DNA from: Saprospiraceae bacterium
GTDB lineage: Bacteria > Bacteroidota > Bacteroidia > Chitinophagales > Saprospiraceae
Assembly (NCBI GenBank): GCA_016717265.1
Contig: JADKFX010000001.1
Coordinates: forward strand, 2,306,501-2,370,500
Direction of reading: 5' to 3'
Length of the DNA stretch: 64,000 nucleotides
Positions 18,538 through 27,504 of this stretch are shown here, one piece after another; position 1 is the stretch's first letter, and every line of letters begins with the position of its first letter. The notes under the pieces were generated by a model that had not been told where the DNA came from, made no database searches, and was given only the letters and a program-made list of their open reading frames with translations. A program made the position numbers and the translations under genes.

Positions 18538-19041
18538 TTATTTTATTTGTTTTGTAAAATATCTGTCTAAGCCTTCCATAGCCATGGTTAAGCCATCTTT
18601 GAAGCCCATTTGAATAGTTGCTTCAAGTTGTTCTAAATCAGGATATGTAATGTATAATTCAACGAATGTATGTGGATCTTTGTTAATAAATTTTACTTCC
18701 CATTTTGATTGCGGTAAATTTTGGTTTATGTTCCCATCAATATCTGCAAATGCATCGAGTCCTGTGAACACATGATAGATTTGAATATGTTCGTAATCAG
18801 CCCATGCCCAATGTTCCTCACCTGCTGGTCCAACCATTGCATAATGCCAATGACCGCCTTCTCTGAAGTCCATTGATTTTGTTTTCGTTTTCCATGGTTC
18901 AGGCGCCCACCATTGGTCAAGTATTTCTGGTTTCGTATAAGCATCCCAAACTAAAGGACACGCGGCTGCAAATTCTCTTTTTACTGAAATTGAATTATTC
19001 TCTTTGTTTACAGTAAATTCCATTAATAATTTTTGAGTCAT
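18538..19041 (-). CDS. SRPBCC (AHSA1-like) domain protein
   Basis: A 167-residue SRPBCC protein starting MTQKLLMEFTVNKENNSI. An upstream in-frame ATG at 19098 exists, but the intervening codons overlap the readthrough tail of the truncated SRPBCC relic, so 19041 is preferred. AHSA1 features include AACPLVWDAYTKPEILDQWWAPEPW, FREGGHWHYAMVGPAGEEHW, the YEHIQIYHVFTGLDAF strand, and the C-terminal helix QMGFKDGLTMAMEGLDRY. It is the first intact SRPBCC gene of the operon, 5 bases before the next one. Confidence 0.88.
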   Translation of the reverse strand: MTQKLLMEFTVNKENNSISVKREFAAACPLVWDAYTKPEILDQWWAPEPWKTKTKSMDFREGGHWHYAMVGPAGEEHWAWADYEHIQIYHVFTGLDAFADIDGNINQNLPQSKWEVKFINKDPHTFVELYITYPDLEQLEATIQMGFKDGLTMAMEGLDRYFTKQIK

Positions 19042-19072
19042 ATTTTTAGATTTATTTATTGTTTTTAAAAGT

Positions 19073-19396
19073 TTATCTATTTTTTTGAAAGCCTTCATTC
19101 ATTCCTCTTTCCATACCAAATTGTATCATTCCATCTCAGTCTTCCACAGACTTAAAAACAAATTGAATGTGTAATTTGCATCGGTTATTTGGCAAGGTGG
19201 ATAAAGTTAATAATTCTAATGAAACATGGTAGCGTTCAGAGAGTCCTTCAAATTCAAATGTTCGAATCATTCTTTCAGTTTCTGATACTTCGGGAATCAC
19301 CCCATTGAAGCCAAAGCTTAAGCCACTACCATTGAAATCTGAATGAATAAATCTATAAGAACCGTGCGATATACTATCTAACTTTTCTATTTCCAT
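19073..19396 (-). pseudogene. Truncated SRPBCC gene fused to the end of arsR
   Basis: The frame from 19396 reads the middle of an AHSA1-like domain: GSYRFIHSDFNGSGLSFGFNG, IRTFEFEGLSERYHVSLE and FVFKSVED. It meets TGA at 19138-19136, where the family usually has Arg, then continues in frame as DGMIQFGMERGMNEGF, the normal end of the domain. About 50 N-terminal residues, including the ...W.AWTDPE..QWW helix, are missing. Its first 23 bases overlap the arsR 3' end. A deletion plus a nonsense mutation explains this best. The 86-residue ORF might still be translated by coupling. Confidence 0.75.
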
Positions 19397-19718
19397 GCTT
19401 TTTGTTTTTTAAATTGAGTAATACCTTGTCAAGTTGGTTAAACCGGTCTTCCCACATTTTTTGAAAGGGCGCTAACCAGTCGGCAATTTCTTTCATTTTT
19501 TTAGGATTAAAATGATAGTAAATTTCTCGGCCATTTTGTTCCTGAAATATAAGTTGACATTCGGTTAATATTTTTATGTGCTTTGAAACAGCTTGTCTAC
19601 TCGTTTCAAAATGTTCCGTAAGTGCATTCGGGGTCATTGCATGTAAAGCAATAAGCCCAAGAATTGCTCTCCTTGTCGGATCTGCAATTGCTTGGAAAAC
19701 GTCGCGTCTTATTTCCAT
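19374..19718 (-). CDS. ArsR-family winged-helix regulator
   Basis: The protein, 114 residues from the start at 19718 (MEIRRDVFQAIADPTRRAIL), is an HTH_20-type ArsR regulator. It shows the IADPTRR helix, then the recognition helix region EHFETSRQAVSKHIKIL, and the wing LIFQEQNGREIYYHFNP. The tail FQKMWEDRFNQLDKVLLNLK is the type found beside SRPBCC genes. No metal-binding CxC motif is present, so it is probably not a metal sensor. It leads the SRPBCC-DoxX operon, and its promoter carries two GCAAC/GTTGC dyads suited to autorepression. An ATG at 19733 lies in the leader and is less likely. Confidence 0.88.
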   Translation of the reverse strand: MEIRRDVFQAIADPTRRAILGLIALHAMTPNALTEHFETSRQAVSKHIKILTECQLIFQEQNGREIYYHFNPKKMKEIADWLAPFQKMWEDRFNQLDKVLLNLKNKKHGNRKVR

Positions 19719-19729
19719 ATTATTAATTG

Positions 19730-19771
19730 GCAACTATGTGGTTGCAAATATATGTGCAATTACGTGGTTGC
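19730..19771. promoter_or_regulatory. Two dyad operators in the arsR promoter
   Basis: GCAACTATGTGGTTGC (19730-19745) and GCAATTACGTGGTTGC (19756-19771) are 16-base inverted repeats with 5-base arms. They are nearly identical and start 26 bases apart. The first touches the -7 box and the second fills the -33/-7 spacer. Binding by the ArsR protein is inferred. Confidence 0.65.
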
Positions 19772-19776
19772 ACAAA
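19745..19776 (-). promoter_or_regulatory. Bacteroidota-type promoter of the arsR operon
   Basis: On the minus strand TTTG (19776-19773) and TATATTTG (19752-19745) are separated by 20 bases. This matches the TTTG-N19/20-TAnnTTTG consensus. Transcription would start near 19738, about 20 bases before the ATG at 19718. Confidence 0.65.
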
Positions 19777-20060
19777 ATATTTCTGTAATTATTTTAAAAA
19801 TATTTTAAATTAATTATACATAACTGTATTTGCAAGGTGTTTCTTTCCAGGTTTAAAGCAATTTTTTAAGGTTTAGTTGAAATTCTAAGAGTTGGATTCT
19901 ATTTTAAATCTAACCAACATCAATTGGCATATAGTCAAATTTTCAGCTAGCCTATTTAAACTTAATTTGGATCAGTGTAGCGAAATATTTTGATTTTCAG
20001 AATATTCGCTAGGTTTGATTTAAATAGTGCTAATCTGAAATTTAAATCTTTGCTTTTTTT

Positions 20061-20150
20061 AATTTATGGAGTATTTCAGCTTTTGCACAATTGGTTCAAC
20101 TGGACTCCTCCAATTTACCTATCTGTATTATAGATACTCGTGGTAGAACT
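20061..20150 (+). pseudogene. Possible N-terminal relic of a CotH-like secreted protein
   Basis: A short plus-strand frame reads NLWSISAFAQLVQLDSSNLP then ICIIDTRGRT. It has the end of a signal peptide (AFAQ) and the SSNLPI..I.T.G.T motif that opens many CotH-like secreted proteins in this phylum. There is no ATG, and the frame ends at a stop at about 20188. The stretch is about 30 codons, so the call is tentative. Confidence 0.35.
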
Positions 20151-20171
20151 GATTATGGACTATTTATTGTA

Positions 20172-20729
20172 TTAATTTTTGACAATCGGATTTGATGCTG
20201 AAGATGTTGATTTGAAATTCAAAAACATATATATTGACCAAATTACTCCAAGCAATTGAATTCCAGAATATGCAAGTACATTTGAAATATTTTCAAATGA
20301 ATAAGTACCCTTAATAACGCTTAGGTAAATAAAGAAAAATGGAATACAGGTTACGGCGGACAAAAATCGAACCCAAACAGGAAAAAATTTACCAATGCTT
20401 ATTAGCAATAATGCTGGAAGTAAAGGTAATATAATCGTTGCCATTTTATCTTCATTGATAGCATTGAATGCACTTGAAGCGAAGGATACGCCATATGCAA
20501 TTCCTAAAAGTGTAAATCCAGCAGGGACTATGTGAAATCCTTTTGTGCCGATATATCTACTTGCTAAAACACTAGCCATTATTGCCGCAGCATCGCCCAT
20601 TTGCCAACAAGTCATTTGCCAGAAACTTTCAGGTGAAAATGTAGAACCCGCAATGCCTAATGCGAAGTTTATTGTATATCCGACACTCATTAAAATTAAA
20701 AGTAAAGGAATTTCATTAATGTTTTTCAT
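20172..20729 (-). CDS. Integral membrane protein, unknown function
   Basis: A 185-residue polytopic protein with about six membrane segments covering most of its length. Polar features are few: STFSPESFWQMTCWQMGDAAA between helices 1 and 2, and NAINEDK in a loop. I see no family motif. A second small membrane protein gene at 20824-21102 is on the same strand just upstream, separated by 94 bases, so they may be cotranscribed. Confidence 0.6.
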   Translation of the reverse strand: MKNINEIPLLLILMSVGYTINFALGIAGSTFSPESFWQMTCWQMGDAAAIMASVLASRYIGTKGFHIVPAGFTLLGIAYGVSFASSAFNAINEDKMATIILPLLPALLLISIGKFFPVWVRFLSAVTCIPFFFIYLSVIKGTYSFENISNVLAYSGIQLLGVIWSIYMFLNFKSTSSASNPIVKN

Positions 20730-20823
20730 TATCGATTTTGTTTAGTTTATACTTGTTTAATCTAAGTTAATTTAAATGTACTAAATTACAAAATGGATTT
20801 AATCTTATCTAATGCTTGATATT

Positions 20824-21102
20824 TTAATGGTAATCACCAAAGATCATATTGACAAGTAGAAAAACCAAAATTATTGCCCAGGGTCCGATGCCCATCCAGA
20901 GTGCTAGTTTTATGTTTGATTTAACTAAGGTAACATAGAGGCCTGCGAATCCAAGGCATAAAAAAAGAAAAGCATATAAAGCGGTTGCTGTAGACGAATA
21001 CTTGCTCGTTTGCAATACATTGATAACATTTAGGAAAAAGCGAATGCCGAGATAAATATTAACCGATGAAATGAGGATACATAGAATTTTAGCAATTGTC
21101 AT
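20824..21102 (-). CDS. Small integral membrane protein
   Basis: The 92-residue protein has three hydrophobic segments (about 1-22, 38-60 and 67-88) and no recognisable motif. It lies upstream of another membrane protein gene on the same strand. It is typical of small DUF membrane proteins in this phylum, and no function can be given. Confidence 0.55.
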   Translation of the reverse strand: MTIAKILCILISSVNIYLGIRFFLNVINVLQTSKYSSTATALYAFLFLCLGFAGLYVTLVKSNIKLALWMGIGPWAIILVFLLVNMIFGDYH

Positions 21103-21468
21103 AAAAATGAATTACTGAATGAAGCGGTTAAGGTATATATTATAATTTGATTTTATAGTAGTTGGATCTTGAAAAATATAAAATATTTGAAGTATCACTA
21201 TTTTTAATATGGAATTTGTAAACTATTTAAATTATCATGCTAATCAATGATCTTGCATGGTGTATAAATAATTCCTTTTCTTGAAAAATCCAGATGTTCA
21301 ATGTGTTTAGAATACAACTGTTTTATTGGAAATTGATTACTCTTTGAACAATAAATTATAAATGTTCTTAAAACTGTGGATTGTTTAAGTGGCTTTTAAT
21401 TTATATAATATCTAAATATTTTGCCAAGACCCAAAATTGGAGTAGAGCAAAGCCAGGATTAAATCAAT
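21103..21468. other. Intergenic region, nothing recognised
   Basis: About 365 AT-rich bases between a small membrane protein gene and a T9SS substrate gene. I see no reading frame of note, terminator or repeat. Confidence 0.4.
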
Positions 21469-23712
21469 TTAATTCAGAATGCAGACTCTATTTACAAACT
21501 GAACTCCACCGACATTTAAATGTAGGAAATAGATACCACTATGTTTTGGTGTATTAATTTCAATCCGTTGCACACCACCTTCATTGTTAATTTGCTGATT
21601 TAAAACCTGTTTTCCATAAATGTCGAACCATGTACAATAGAGTGGGCTAGGGATGTTGTTTTGAAGCATTAAATAGCTGGATCCATTTTCTGAGATTAGA
21701 TTTGGAGTATATAGATTAATTTGATTTTCAATATTGCCAGATTGATTAAATCTTCGAGTAAAACGATGATTGTCAGCATATTCCGGACTTGCTTTTTTAA
21801 GATTGTATAATTCGATACAAAGCGTATCTTTTAATGTGCAATTGTTATCTGTAATTGTCCATTCAAAGCAATAGGTACCGTAGTTATAAGCTGAAATTTT
21901 TGTTCCAGGATTAGTTGGGTCTAAAATCGTAACATTATAAGGACCACTGATTAACTTCCAAATACCATTTGGATTTGGCAATGCATCCAGATAAGCTGAT
22001 AAGCCTCTCTGTGAATAATCCGGACCAGCTATCGTTTTTTCTAAGAATACGGGTATACATTTAATACAACTTGTTCCGCAATCCACATTATAGGATGCAC
22101 ATATTTTTCCGGTATCTCCGGCGTTAAATGTCCAGTTTACATCTACAATAGCGCTGTCAATTTTAGATATAATTTGTCCTCCATCAACAGTCCAATTATA
22201 AAAATTTACATTTTTTGGAATGAAAGTATCAATTCGATATTTGCCAATGCGATTGAAGCAATATACGGACGTTCCAGTGAGTGGGAAGCACTCCGGGGTT
22301 ATATTTCCTTCATCTATGGACTCACAAAAAGTTTTTGTACAAAAAGATACTTCAGAATCTATTACGGTGATTACAGTTACGGTTAAGCAATACTCTTCAG
22401 ACAGTGTGTTAACTAACAATCGTTCTTCCTTGCTGATAATTTTAGAAGGATCCCTTTTTTTATACCAACTGTAATCAAATTCATAGGTTTCACCGGCATC
22501 GCAAGTTTTTATTATGCTTACATTCGGTACGAGCTCAATCATTCCGTTAATACAATTTGCCGACCAAGTTGGCTCGAAGTTGGCATTTATTACAGTCAAT
22601 ATAATGGTGCTATCGCATCTATACGGATTTGTTGTTTTTGGTAAAATCTCGTTTGATCTAACCAAGCATGGGAAATGTTTTTTTCCAAGTAAATCTGAAT
22701 ACGGTTCATTATTACAACTTATATAATACACTATTTCTGGATTCGGGAATTCAAGTACCGTAAATTGTACTACGGAGTCAAAATCACAACAGCCAGACTT
22801 AAGTTTTGCTCTATAGGTTCCGGAACTATATATTTTCTGTGAATGCCATGAAAATCCTTTAGGATTTGCGGATTCCCAACATATGTTTCTGGGAGTTCCG
22901 ATTCTATCTGGAAGGCCTGAGACTTTCACAGTGGCACATTGTGGACCTTGTTGATCGCAAATTATGTTTTGATTTTTAGGATTCCGGATATAAGCGGTCA
23001 CACAAAGCTGAAATTCACCATTATTAGGAAACCTATACTCAATTTCATTTTGGTATACTCCTTCGGTAATCGTTTGGCCATCAAGTTCCCAAACATAATA
23101 TGAATTGCACGCATCACTAAGGTTTTCAATTCTAAAAGATTTATAGCAACCTGCGCACACCCCTGTAATGATGCGGCTAGCTTCATTATTGATATAACCG
23201 ATCGGATCTAAAGTAGGAGCTGCACCGCCGGTCGTGTTAATTGTAAAATCACATATATCTCCATTACAACCATCAACCCATAAATAATATTCTGTGCATT
23301 GATATAAGGTTGCATTTACAGTTTCGACGGCACCTGGAGGAATACACGGATTGGAACGACAAACAACTTGATGCGCACATTTGCAATAACCCAAAATGCC
23401 AAATTCAAGCCCTTGACTATTTGAACAGGTGCCAACGGTAATTGTAACGGAAGCATTTCCTCCGTTGCCTAAAAATCCCCACCAGCTTGTATTTTCACTT
23501 TGTCCACCTTGCGAACAAATCGGGGAACATGAGCTGGGTATGGTACTAGAACTGGAGCATGTCAAGCCATCGATTTCATCCAATGAGCATAGGATATTGG
23601 CATTGCTGCAAGTTTGTGACATTGGAGGGCTGCACTGTGCCATTAAAGCCTGCGATGCAAGGAATAAAAAAATCAGTTGTAAAGTATTTTGTAAATATTT
23701 AATATGTACCAT
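21469..23712 (-). CDS. Large Cys-rich secreted protein with T9SS sorting domain
   Basis: The 747-residue protein starts with a signal peptide ending near LMAQ. Its N-terminal part is rich in Cys (CSPPMSQTCSNANILCSLDE...). The middle carries Ig/PKD-like segments with paired Cys and gliding-protein-like phrases such as YYVWELDGQTITEG and NWTVDGGQI. The end (about 675-747) is a type A T9SS sorting domain: FDIYGKQVLNQQI, IEINTPKHSGIYFLHL and a final RVCILN. It is therefore exported and probably attached to the cell surface. No catalytic motif is seen. It is monocistronic. Confidence 0.8.
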   Translation of the reverse strand: MVHIKYLQNTLQLIFLFLASQALMAQCSPPMSQTCSNANILCSLDEIDGLTCSSSSTIPSSCSPICSQGGQSENTSWWGFLGNGGNASVTITVGTCSNSQGLEFGILGYCKCAHQVVCRSNPCIPPGAVETVNATLYQCTEYYLWVDGCNGDICDFTINTTGGAAPTLDPIGYINNEASRIITGVCAGCYKSFRIENLSDACNSYYVWELDGQTITEGVYQNEIEYRFPNNGEFQLCVTAYIRNPKNQNIICDQQGPQCATVKVSGLPDRIGTPRNICWESANPKGFSWHSQKIYSSGTYRAKLKSGCCDFDSVVQFTVLEFPNPEIVYYISCNNEPYSDLLGKKHFPCLVRSNEILPKTTNPYRCDSTIILTVINANFEPTWSANCINGMIELVPNVSIIKTCDAGETYEFDYSWYKKRDPSKIISKEERLLVNTLSEEYCLTVTVITVIDSEVSFCTKTFCESIDEGNITPECFPLTGTSVYCFNRIGKYRIDTFIPKNVNFYNWTVDGGQIISKIDSAIVDVNWTFNAGDTGKICASYNVDCGTSCIKCIPVFLEKTIAGPDYSQRGLSAYLDALPNPNGIWKLISGPYNVTILDPTNPGTKISAYNYGTYCFEWTITDNNCTLKDTLCIELYNLKKASPEYADNHRFTRRFNQSGNIENQINLYTPNLISENGSSYLMLQNNIPSPLYCTWFDIYGKQVLNQQINNEGGVQRIEINTPKHSGIYFLHLNVGGVQFVNRVCILN

Positions 23713-23980
23713 AAGAATAAGATCTGATTAAGACATAAAAAGCTGCTTAAGCATATAAATATACTGAAACTATAATTAATAAGAATTTTAAATTATTGGT
23801 AATGAGGTTTGTTTGCTATTTTTAAAACAACCGAAGCGTAAAATACTTTTTGGGGTAGTTTTTATTCAAAAATTAAAAGAGATAGAAAGAATTAGATTCC
23901 TGAAATGAATGCTGGTTCCCAAATTATGCAAATCCCTTTTTTAATATCCACATTTAAATTCTAAGTTGTCGTTGGAATCT

Positions 23981-24550
23981 TTAAACCCTTAACAAACCCC
24001 GGAAACCCCTTGCAGCATAATACGAAGAGGCACCATTGTGATAAACGAAAACATGATTATAACGAAAATCAGTAAAAAGAGCTCCACCAAGTTTTCTTAT
24101 GTCAGGAGGTGTTTTCACCCAGCTAGATGTTTTTGTATCAAAAGTCCCAACTTTCTGTAAGTCTCTATATTGCGCCTCATTCAAAATTTCTATACCCATT
24201 GCTCCAGCCATATCGAGTGCATTATTTTCTGGTTTGAATTTCTTCCTGGAATCCAGCGCTTCCCGGTCGTAACAAACACTTCTGCGACCTTTTGGACTTT
24301 CTGCTGAGCAGTCATAAAATATGTATTCTTCTGTTTTTTTATCATAAGCAATCACATCCGGTTCTCCTCCTGTTATTTCCATTTCATTGAGCGACCATAG
24401 TTTTCCATTATTTGTTTCGAGTTTCTTTTGCACATTGGCCCATTCGAGCCCGTTATGCCGATTCATATTTTTTTCGAACCGGACTTTTAAAATGTTGATT
24501 AGTTCTTCACTTTGTTTAGTTGATAATTCCATTTTTTTACTAATTGTCAT
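23981..24550 (-). CDS. DUF4256 family protein
   Basis: The 189-residue protein matches the DUF4256 pattern throughout: LEWANVQKKLE, LWSLNEMEITGGEPDVI, FYDCSAESPKGRRSVCYDREAL and the closing FRYNHVFVYHNGASSYYAARGFRG. The family is widespread and cytoplasmic with no proven function. The conserved Cys, Arg and Asp residues in the central motif suggest a ligand-binding or catalytic pocket, but that is inference. It is monocistronic, with a fair promoter about 80 bases upstream. Confidence 0.85.
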   Translation of the reverse strand: MTISKKMELSTKQSEELINILKVRFEKNMNRHNGLEWANVQKKLETNNGKLWSLNEMEITGGEPDVIAYDKKTEEYIFYDCSAESPKGRRSVCYDREALDSRKKFKPENNALDMAGAMGIEILNEAQYRDLQKVGTFDTKTSSWVKTPPDIRKLGGALFTDFRYNHVFVYHNGASSYYAARGFRGLLRV

Positions 24551-24634
24551 AATGTTAATTTAATAGTTGAAAATATCATACAATGGATACAATGTAAAGT
24601 TAAATAGAGCTTTTGTTTAGCCTTACTATTGGGG

Positions 24635-24664
24635 CAAAGGTATGCTGAAAATTGCATTCTCAAA
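24635..24664 (-). promoter_or_regulatory. Putative promoter of the DUF4256 gene
   Basis: On the minus strand TTTG (24664-24661) is followed after 18 bases by TACCTTTG (24642-24635). Both match the Bacteroidota -33/-7 boxes. The leader would be about 78 bases. The rest of 24551-24884 shows no gene. Confidence 0.45.
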
Positions 24665-24884
24665 TAGATAGCGAGTGATTATAGTTTCTAAATTAAAGGC
24701 GTTAAAATAAAAACGACTTTCCATTGGATTTTTACAATCAATTAAAATTTATTTCCTATTAGATATTTTTGATGGAATACAATTATTTCCTCATTCTGTG
24801 TATTTGTAATATGAATTATTTTAATAAATCAATAAATAAATTGGAATTTAAAAACGCGAATAAAACTGATTATTAAAAATAAAT

Positions 24885-26705
24885 TTATTTGTTTAGATAT
24901 CTTGTTAATCTATTTGTAAGTTTTTGTTTTTCGGATCTGTAGGCATTTTTAGATTCTGCTGTTTGTATTTCATTCGCATCCCGAATCACTCGGTAGTCTT
25001 CATATCCTTTCCGAACACATTTAACTTCCCAGTCAAAAAGGTAATTGCCGTTTCCATTGAATAGTTCTTTTACTTTAAAACCTATATTTGTTTTATCCAT
25101 CACTGCAAGACCTTTTGAATCTGAAGAACCTGGTGTTAAATTTACGGTCATTGTTTTTGAATTCGACACAATTTGAAAATCTTCGGAAAAAACAATCATA
25201 GCTTCACCATTTATAAGTTCTGCTGTACCTCTTACATACGCTGCAGCTTCGGGACCTTCTAAAGATGCATACCAGATTTCTTTGCCTGGTTTATTTGGAT
25301 GTTTCATTCTGAAATTTTTGATATCGCCAAATAGGACACCTCTTTTGTTATTGTCAAGATACATTCCAGCTTCAATAGTAGCATCATTAAATATAGCTAG
25401 AAAACCATTATCCGGATTGTTAAGCAAATCGGTGGCAACGATATTTCTATTTCCTCCTGGGCCCCATAGTTCGAAATATCCTGCATTATCTGTTGTTTCA
25501 GAAAAATTAGAAACAGAAAAAAGCACATTAGGGTTGCCACTAAAGATTGCTAATTCTTCTCCTTGTATCCATGTTTTTCCATACACTGATAAGCCTATTT
25601 TATCATTTGGTGCAAAGATTAACATACCTTGTTGTCCTCCCTCACAAACAAGTCCAAATTCAGACCCATAAAATCTGCCACCGTCCAAACCGGTACCTAA
25701 TACACCGGTATTGCCTGCTCCTACAAGTCCAAAATCATCTCCAGCTCCTAAGATACCCATATGTGTATTGGCAGGATTCCCACTTAATGTATCCATATTT
25801 CTAAACGGATTTTTACCTGCGCTACTTAATATCCCAATTCCGGAGTTTGCGCTTGTATTATAACTAACAGAAAATGGTCTGCGATGAGCAGTATCAATCG
25901 CTTCATCCAGCACTCGCATGACACCATTTTTCCTAGCCAGTCTCACATCTAATGGGAATTGTGGGTTATTATTTCCTATCCCTACAAATCCTGTATTTCT
26001 AAAAATGTTATTCCCGTTTAGCATCCAAAAATTCGTACTATTACTGTCGATTCCGGGTGTCCAGGAAGTGCCATTCCATTTTAAAACCTGACCTAATTGA
26101 GCATTTTGTTTTGCCAGTCCAATCGTGTTATTGTTAATATCAATTCCGGGTCCTGCTACATAATTTCCACCAGCATTATCAGAAGCAGGATTCCATCCTG
26201 TGCCATTCCATTTTAATACTTCACCAGATTGTGCATTCTGACTGGCTAAAGCAATTTTATTGTTTTGAATTGTTATTCCTTGTCCTTCTGTATAACTTAC
26301 ACTATTACCAGCATGCAAAGCATAAGGTACACTGATTAGCTCCTTTGTTGCAATAATTGTATAATTCGTTGCACCGGTTGGATCTGTTTCGGTTTTAATA
26401 AAATAGGGTCCATTTGCCCAATCTATTGTTGCAAAATTTCCAGTAATCGGTATGCCGGTACCAATTTCCAAACTAATTAATCCATTCGTATTGGTTATTG
26501 GATTGGGATTATAGATTTCTGAATAAACAGTAGTTCCAGTTGCGCTTTCTTTCAGAATACTTACACGCATTCCAACTGCTCCGTTACTTACTAATTGATT
26601 ATTAGAATTTCGAACAACAGCCTGATAGCTTATTTTTTGTGGAATTTGAGCTATAATATTTATGCCGATTAATAGGAAAAGGGAGGTTTGAAGTATCTTT
26701 TTCAT
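24885..26705 (-). CDS. Secreted fibre-like protein of unknown function
   Basis: The 606-residue protein has a signal peptide (to about IIAQIPQK) and then a domain very common in Bacteroidota surface proteins, QKISYQAVVRNSNNQLVSNG...GLISLEIGTG. Next comes a twofold repeat of the type ALASQNAQSGEVLKWNGTGW and GLAKQNAQLGQVLKWNGTSW, a Gly/Asn-rich beta-helix-like middle, and a C-terminal domain with FRMKHPNKPGKEIWYASLEG. The latter resembles C-terminal segments of tail-fibre-like surface proteins. It lacks a T9SS tail. The short T9SS protein encoded just upstream (stop at 26710) is 4 bases away, so the two are one operon. Confidence 0.75.
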   Translation of the reverse strand: MKKILQTSLFLLIGINIIAQIPQKISYQAVVRNSNNQLVSNGAVGMRVSILKESATGTTVYSEIYNPNPITNTNGLISLEIGTGIPITGNFATIDWANGPYFIKTETDPTGATNYTIIATKELISVPYALHAGNSVSYTEGQGITIQNNKIALASQNAQSGEVLKWNGTGWNPASDNAGGNYVAGPGIDINNNTIGLAKQNAQLGQVLKWNGTSWTPGIDSNSTNFWMLNGNNIFRNTGFVGIGNNNPQFPLDVRLARKNGVMRVLDEAIDTAHRRPFSVSYNTSANSGIGILSSAGKNPFRNMDTLSGNPANTHMGILGAGDDFGLVGAGNTGVLGTGLDGGRFYGSEFGLVCEGGQQGMLIFAPNDKIGLSVYGKTWIQGEELAIFSGNPNVLFSVSNFSETTDNAGYFELWGPGGNRNIVATDLLNNPDNGFLAIFNDATIEAGMYLDNNKRGVLFGDIKNFRMKHPNKPGKEIWYASLEGPEAAAYVRGTAELINGEAMIVFSEDFQIVSNSKTMTVNLTPGSSDSKGLAVMDKTNIGFKVKELFNGNGNYLFDWEVKCVRKGYEDYRVIRDANEIQTAESKNAYRSEKQKLTNRLTRYLNK

Positions 26706-26709
26706 CTAT

Positions 26710-27195
26710 TTAATTTTTAATAATTTTAAAACTTTTTAATTCTTGCTGGCCGCGATTGATTTTTAATATGTAAGTTCCATTCAAAAGTAAGTTTAAGTCA
26801 ATTATAGTGTTTTTTGATTTGATTAATTCATTTTTTATCAGTTGTGCATTTAAATTATATATCTGATATTTTAAATTGGTTACATCCTCCATATTAATTT
26901 CCAAATTAAGTATTTGCTTCGTTGGATTTGGGAATGTATTAAAACGTAGGTTGATTTTGTCTTCTTGAGTACCTGTGATGATAAAGAACTCGAAAGGTTG
27001 TTGTAATCCTTGATTAAGATTTCCTGTAATACCGGAAGCAGAAATGTAATCGGGTTGACCAATGGAAAAACTTACGGATCCGGATGCAGAGCTTGCATTT
27101 CCTCCTGCGGATAAAGTATTAGATTGCGCTTCGATAGCAGGAGTTAAAAAACAAATGAGAAAGAGAAGGGTAGTACTGATTTTAAGAATCATCAT
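26710..27195 (-). CDS. Short T9SS type A sorting-domain protein
   Basis: The 161-residue protein has a signal peptide (to about IEAQ), a Ser/Gly-rich segment (GGNASSASGSVSFSIGQPDY) with LNQGLQQPFE, and a complete T9SS sorting domain, FPNPTKQILNLEI to ELKSFKIIKN. The GG..SS.SGS..FSIGQ..Y segment is a recurrent short module in this phylum, often paired with adhesin-like genes. It is the first gene of a two-gene operon with the fibre-like protein, and may be its surface partner. Confidence 0.8.
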   Translation of the reverse strand: MMILKISTTLLFLICFLTPAIEAQSNTLSAGGNASSASGSVSFSIGQPDYISASGITGNLNQGLQQPFEFFIITGTQEDKINLRFNTFPNPTKQILNLEINMEDVTNLKYQIYNLNAQLIKNELIKSKNTIIDLNLLLNGTYILKINRGQQELKSFKIIKN

Positions 27196-27504
27196 GTTTT
27201 GAAATTTGAAAAATGAAACAAGGCATCAGCTAAAGATCATTTGACAAATATCACAAACATATACATCAAATCAGGTCAAATGATTCGGCTTTGTAATAAT
27301 GCAATAAAGTTAATGAATTATTTCATTTTATTTCAAAAATATTCAATTTTAATCATTCTACATATATATGAAACAAAAAACAAGGTGTAATATTTTAGCT
27401 AACATAGCAAAATTTAGACAAATAAAACCTACGCTTGCCACAAATCAAGAATAAACTAAAATGGGAAGAATTAATTTCTTATGATGATTTCAATTCTCAA
27501 ATTT
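27196..27504. other. Intergenic region with a possible promoter
   Basis: Upstream of the T9SS operon the minus strand has TATGTTTG (27261-27254), a -7-like box. The nearest TTTG lies only 15 bases away, shorter than consensus. I see no gene here. Confidence 0.3.
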
